DNA from: Bacteroidales bacterium
GTDB lineage: Bacteria > Bacteroidota > Bacteroidia > Bacteroidales > UBA932
Reading direction: 5' to 3'
Length of the DNA: 64,000 nt
NCBI GenBank assembly: GCA_015060395.1
Contig: SUYP01000009.1
Span: 1 to 64,000 of the forward strand
A program made the translations under genes and the position numbers. The notes below the pieces were generated by a model. It had not been told where the DNA came from and made no database searches. It saw only the letters and a program-made list of their open reading frames with translations. Each line of letters begins with the position of its first letter. Positions within the stretch are counted from its first letter, which is position 1. Shown in pieces: positions 62,451 to 64,000 of this stretch.

Positions 62451-63662
62451 TTACTGTTTACTGATTCTCTTCACCAACTTCCATATAGGATATACCTTCA
62501 TAATGATTTTCTCATATCTTGCTAATCCACGATTCGTATAATTAAGAACCTTGATTTTAGTAGAATTGTTCATAGGGATGAACTGCACCTCTTTAACTAT
62601 TGTATTTAGGAATTGGAAGTTTTTATCTTGAGATAAATGACACTCCGAATAATTTCTAGCATTGACTTTCATCTGCTTAACCATATTAGGATTACCATTC
62701 ATCTCGTCCATTACAGCTGCTAATTGATCTATGTTTACCTCACACATCGGCCAATAGTACGCATCTTCCCGACAAAAATACTTATCAATCTTAATTCTTC
62801 GTCCACAATCCTCTGTCACAAATTCATTCATCGGTCCATTATCTGGCACGACACAAGCTAAACCCATAGCTAAAGATTCTGCAATTGTAAGACCTATACC
62901 ATCTAATCTCGAAGGGTATATATAAACGTCCCCCATATGATATAAACCAGGCGCTGTTACAGTTCCTGTTATTAATTCAAGCTTACCATCTTGTATCAAT
63001 TTATCTATTGGCTGGGCTAATTCCGGGAACTGCTCTTTTAAATCTCTCTGCGTATGTATTATCATTCTACCAGTTTGGTTAGACCTTAAATATGCTTTTA
63101 CAAAAAGATCAGTTCCCTTTCGATACCCACTCATACCAGCTGAGTGAAAATATGTTATAGCTTCTTTATTTAATAAATCTAATGTTGCAGGTCTATACAA
63201 GTCTATGTTTGTTCCCCAAGGCACATAATATGGATTATGATGCCACTCGAACGCAGAGTAATGACGTTTTGTGTTGCAAATTAACCCATCATAAATATCA
63301 AATAATGGAATAGTTTGTTTTGTATAATAATCTATATAAGCAAGGGTCTTAATTCCTAACTCTTTACACCAAATTAAGGGCATAAACCATTGTTGCTCAT
63401 TAAAGATTATTAATTCGATATGATTTTTAGTTATCCACTTTATGAAATCCTTTTTATTAATATATGTGCTATTGAACGGTGAGTTTTCTCTTTTAGCCCA
63501 CCAAACATTAGGTTTATCCCAATTGGGATCACCAATAGCATATTGCTCTCCCCCTCTAGCATATATATATACACTATGTTCTTTTGAAAGAATATCTTGA
63601 AACTGCTTAGAGACGTATGCAGCTCCACGTTCAAACCACGTTGTTACTATCCCTATATGCAT
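62451..63662 (-). CDS. GT4-type glycosyltransferase
   Basis: 403 residues. [20 protein letters not shown] start; acceptor-domain features INEQQWF-like and [19 protein letters not shown]; donor domain [54 protein letters not shown]. It resembles group 1 transferases of capsule clusters; sugar unknown. It overlaps the wecB stop by 10 bases. Confidence 0.87.
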   Translation of the reverse strand: MHIGIVTTWFERGAAYVSKQFQDILSKEHSVYIYARGGEQYAIGDPNWDKPNVWWAKRENSPFNSTYINKKDFIKWITKNHIELIIFNEQQWFMPLIWCKELGIKTLAYIDYYTKQTIPLFDIYDGLICNTKRHYSAFEWHHNPYYVPWGTNIDLYRPATLDLLNKEAITYFHSAGMSGYRKGTDLFVKAYLRSNQTGRMIIHTQRDLKEQFPELAQPIDKLIQDGKLELITGTVTAPGLYHMGDVYIYPSRLDGIGLTIAESLAMGLACVVPDNGPMNEFVTEDCGRRIKIDKYFCREDAYYWPMCEVNIDQLAAVMDEMNGNPNMVKQMKVNARNYSECHLSQDKNFQFLNTIVKEVQFIPMNNSTKIKVLNYTNRGLARYEKIIMKVYPIWKLVKRISKQ

Positions 63663-64000
63663 ATATCATTGACTAACACTTTAACAATCCTTTCACAAGC
63701 CAATCCATCACCATAAGGATTAACGGCCTTACTCATTTTCTCGTAAGCTTTCTTATCATCAATAAGCATTGACACCTCATTAAAAATCATATTGTAGTTG
63801 GTGCCTACAAGCTTAACAGTACCTGCATCTAATGCCTCTGGACGTTCGGTTGTATCACGCATTACAAGTACTGGCTTGCCAAGTCCAGGTGCCTCCTCCT
63901 GAATTCCACCGGAATCAGTCAGAACAATTGTCGACTTCTCCATCAGATACACAAAGCTCAAATACTCCAGAGGTTCAATAAAGAACATATTTCCCAAATT
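63653..64000 (-). CDS. wecB: UDP-N-acetylglucosamine 2-epimerase, C-terminal part (cut by window edge)
   Basis: About 116 residues are visible: [51 protein letters not shown] and VKLVGTNY, the conserved C-terminal half of WecB. It converts UDP-GlcNAc to UDP-ManNAc. The start lies beyond the right edge, so length and neighbours cannot be judged. Confidence 0.88.
   Translation of the reverse strand, partial: NLGNMFFIEPLEYLSFVYLMEKSTIVLTDSGGIQEEAPGLGKPVLVMRDTTERPEALDAGTVKLVGTNYNMIFNEVSMLIDDKKAYEKMSKAVNPYGDGLACERIVKVLVNDICI

Noticed and set aside
1..64000. CRISPR arrays, phage or insertion-sequence genes, toxin-antitoxin pairs, riboswitches
   Set aside because: I looked for regularly spaced repeats, transposase or integrase motifs and known small paired genes, and found none I could support.

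Overview
The window is chromosomal DNA from a member of the phylum Bacteroidota, most likely an uncultured-type gut or rumen Bacteroidales. The evidence is a SusC/SusD pair, many lipoproteins with Bacteroidota-type domains (BACON, DUF4136, DUF4251, DUF5018, FISUMP, fimbrillin-like), a GSCFA protein, and several promoters that match the Bacteroides form TTTG-N19-TAnnTTTG. A genus cannot be fixed from the sequence. No transposase, integrase, phage gene or CRISPR array is visible.

Layout. 1-118: the start of one tRNA and a complete tRNA-Lys(TTT), read leftwards from a near-consensus promoter. 237-4090: a leftward glycosyltransferase/LpxH-like pair and a leftward set of cell-envelope proteins (beta-barrel, DUF4136, DUF4251). 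4238-9243: a GH3 beta-glucosidase lipoprotein, followed by an AT-richer insert. The insert holds a 35-residue ORF and an 860-residue fimbrillin/FISUMP/Big2/FISUMP lipoprotein, and it is bounded by a 31-bp direct repeat of the GH3 gene end.

9341-26981: a polysaccharide utilisation locus. The leftward arm, in transcription order, is a GHL10-type lipoprotein, SusC, SusD, a DUF5018/propeller lipoprotein, a second GHL10 lipoprotein, a BACON/propeller lipoprotein, a phosphodiester glycosidase (NAGPA domain) and an N-acylglucosamine 2-epimerase. The rightward arm is a Tat-signal DUF4434 protein, an MFS sugar porter and a ROK-family regulator. Together they suggest capture of a glycan carrying GlcNAc in phosphodiester linkage, release of GlcNAc, import, and conversion to ManNAc. 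The substrate is an inference.

27029-44379: a beta-barrel protein coupled to a 5'-nucleotidase; GSCFA; an ABC transporter with a YtrA-type GntR regulator and a likely operator on its own promoter; two small paralogous lipoproteins; a membrane-bound AraC regulator; lysA-ffh; a DPP IV peptidase carrying an in-frame repeat-derived segment; and a three-gene overlapping operon of a kinase-less sensor-like protein, TrkH and a RecD-like helicase. A GH95 fucosidase lies at 44461-46890.

46887-64000 (leftward, continuing past the right edge): a capsule or O-antigen type locus. It holds WecB (partial), three GT4 transferases, a TviB-type dehydrogenase, an EpsG-like polymerase, the FnlA-FnlB-FnlC pathway to UDP-L-FucNAc, a WbuB-like transferase, a WecA/TagO-type initiating transferase, ManC, Ugd, an aminotransferase and a nucleotidyltransferase-like protein. 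Base composition drops sharply to the right of about 57.5 kb, which marks the probably strain-variable part.
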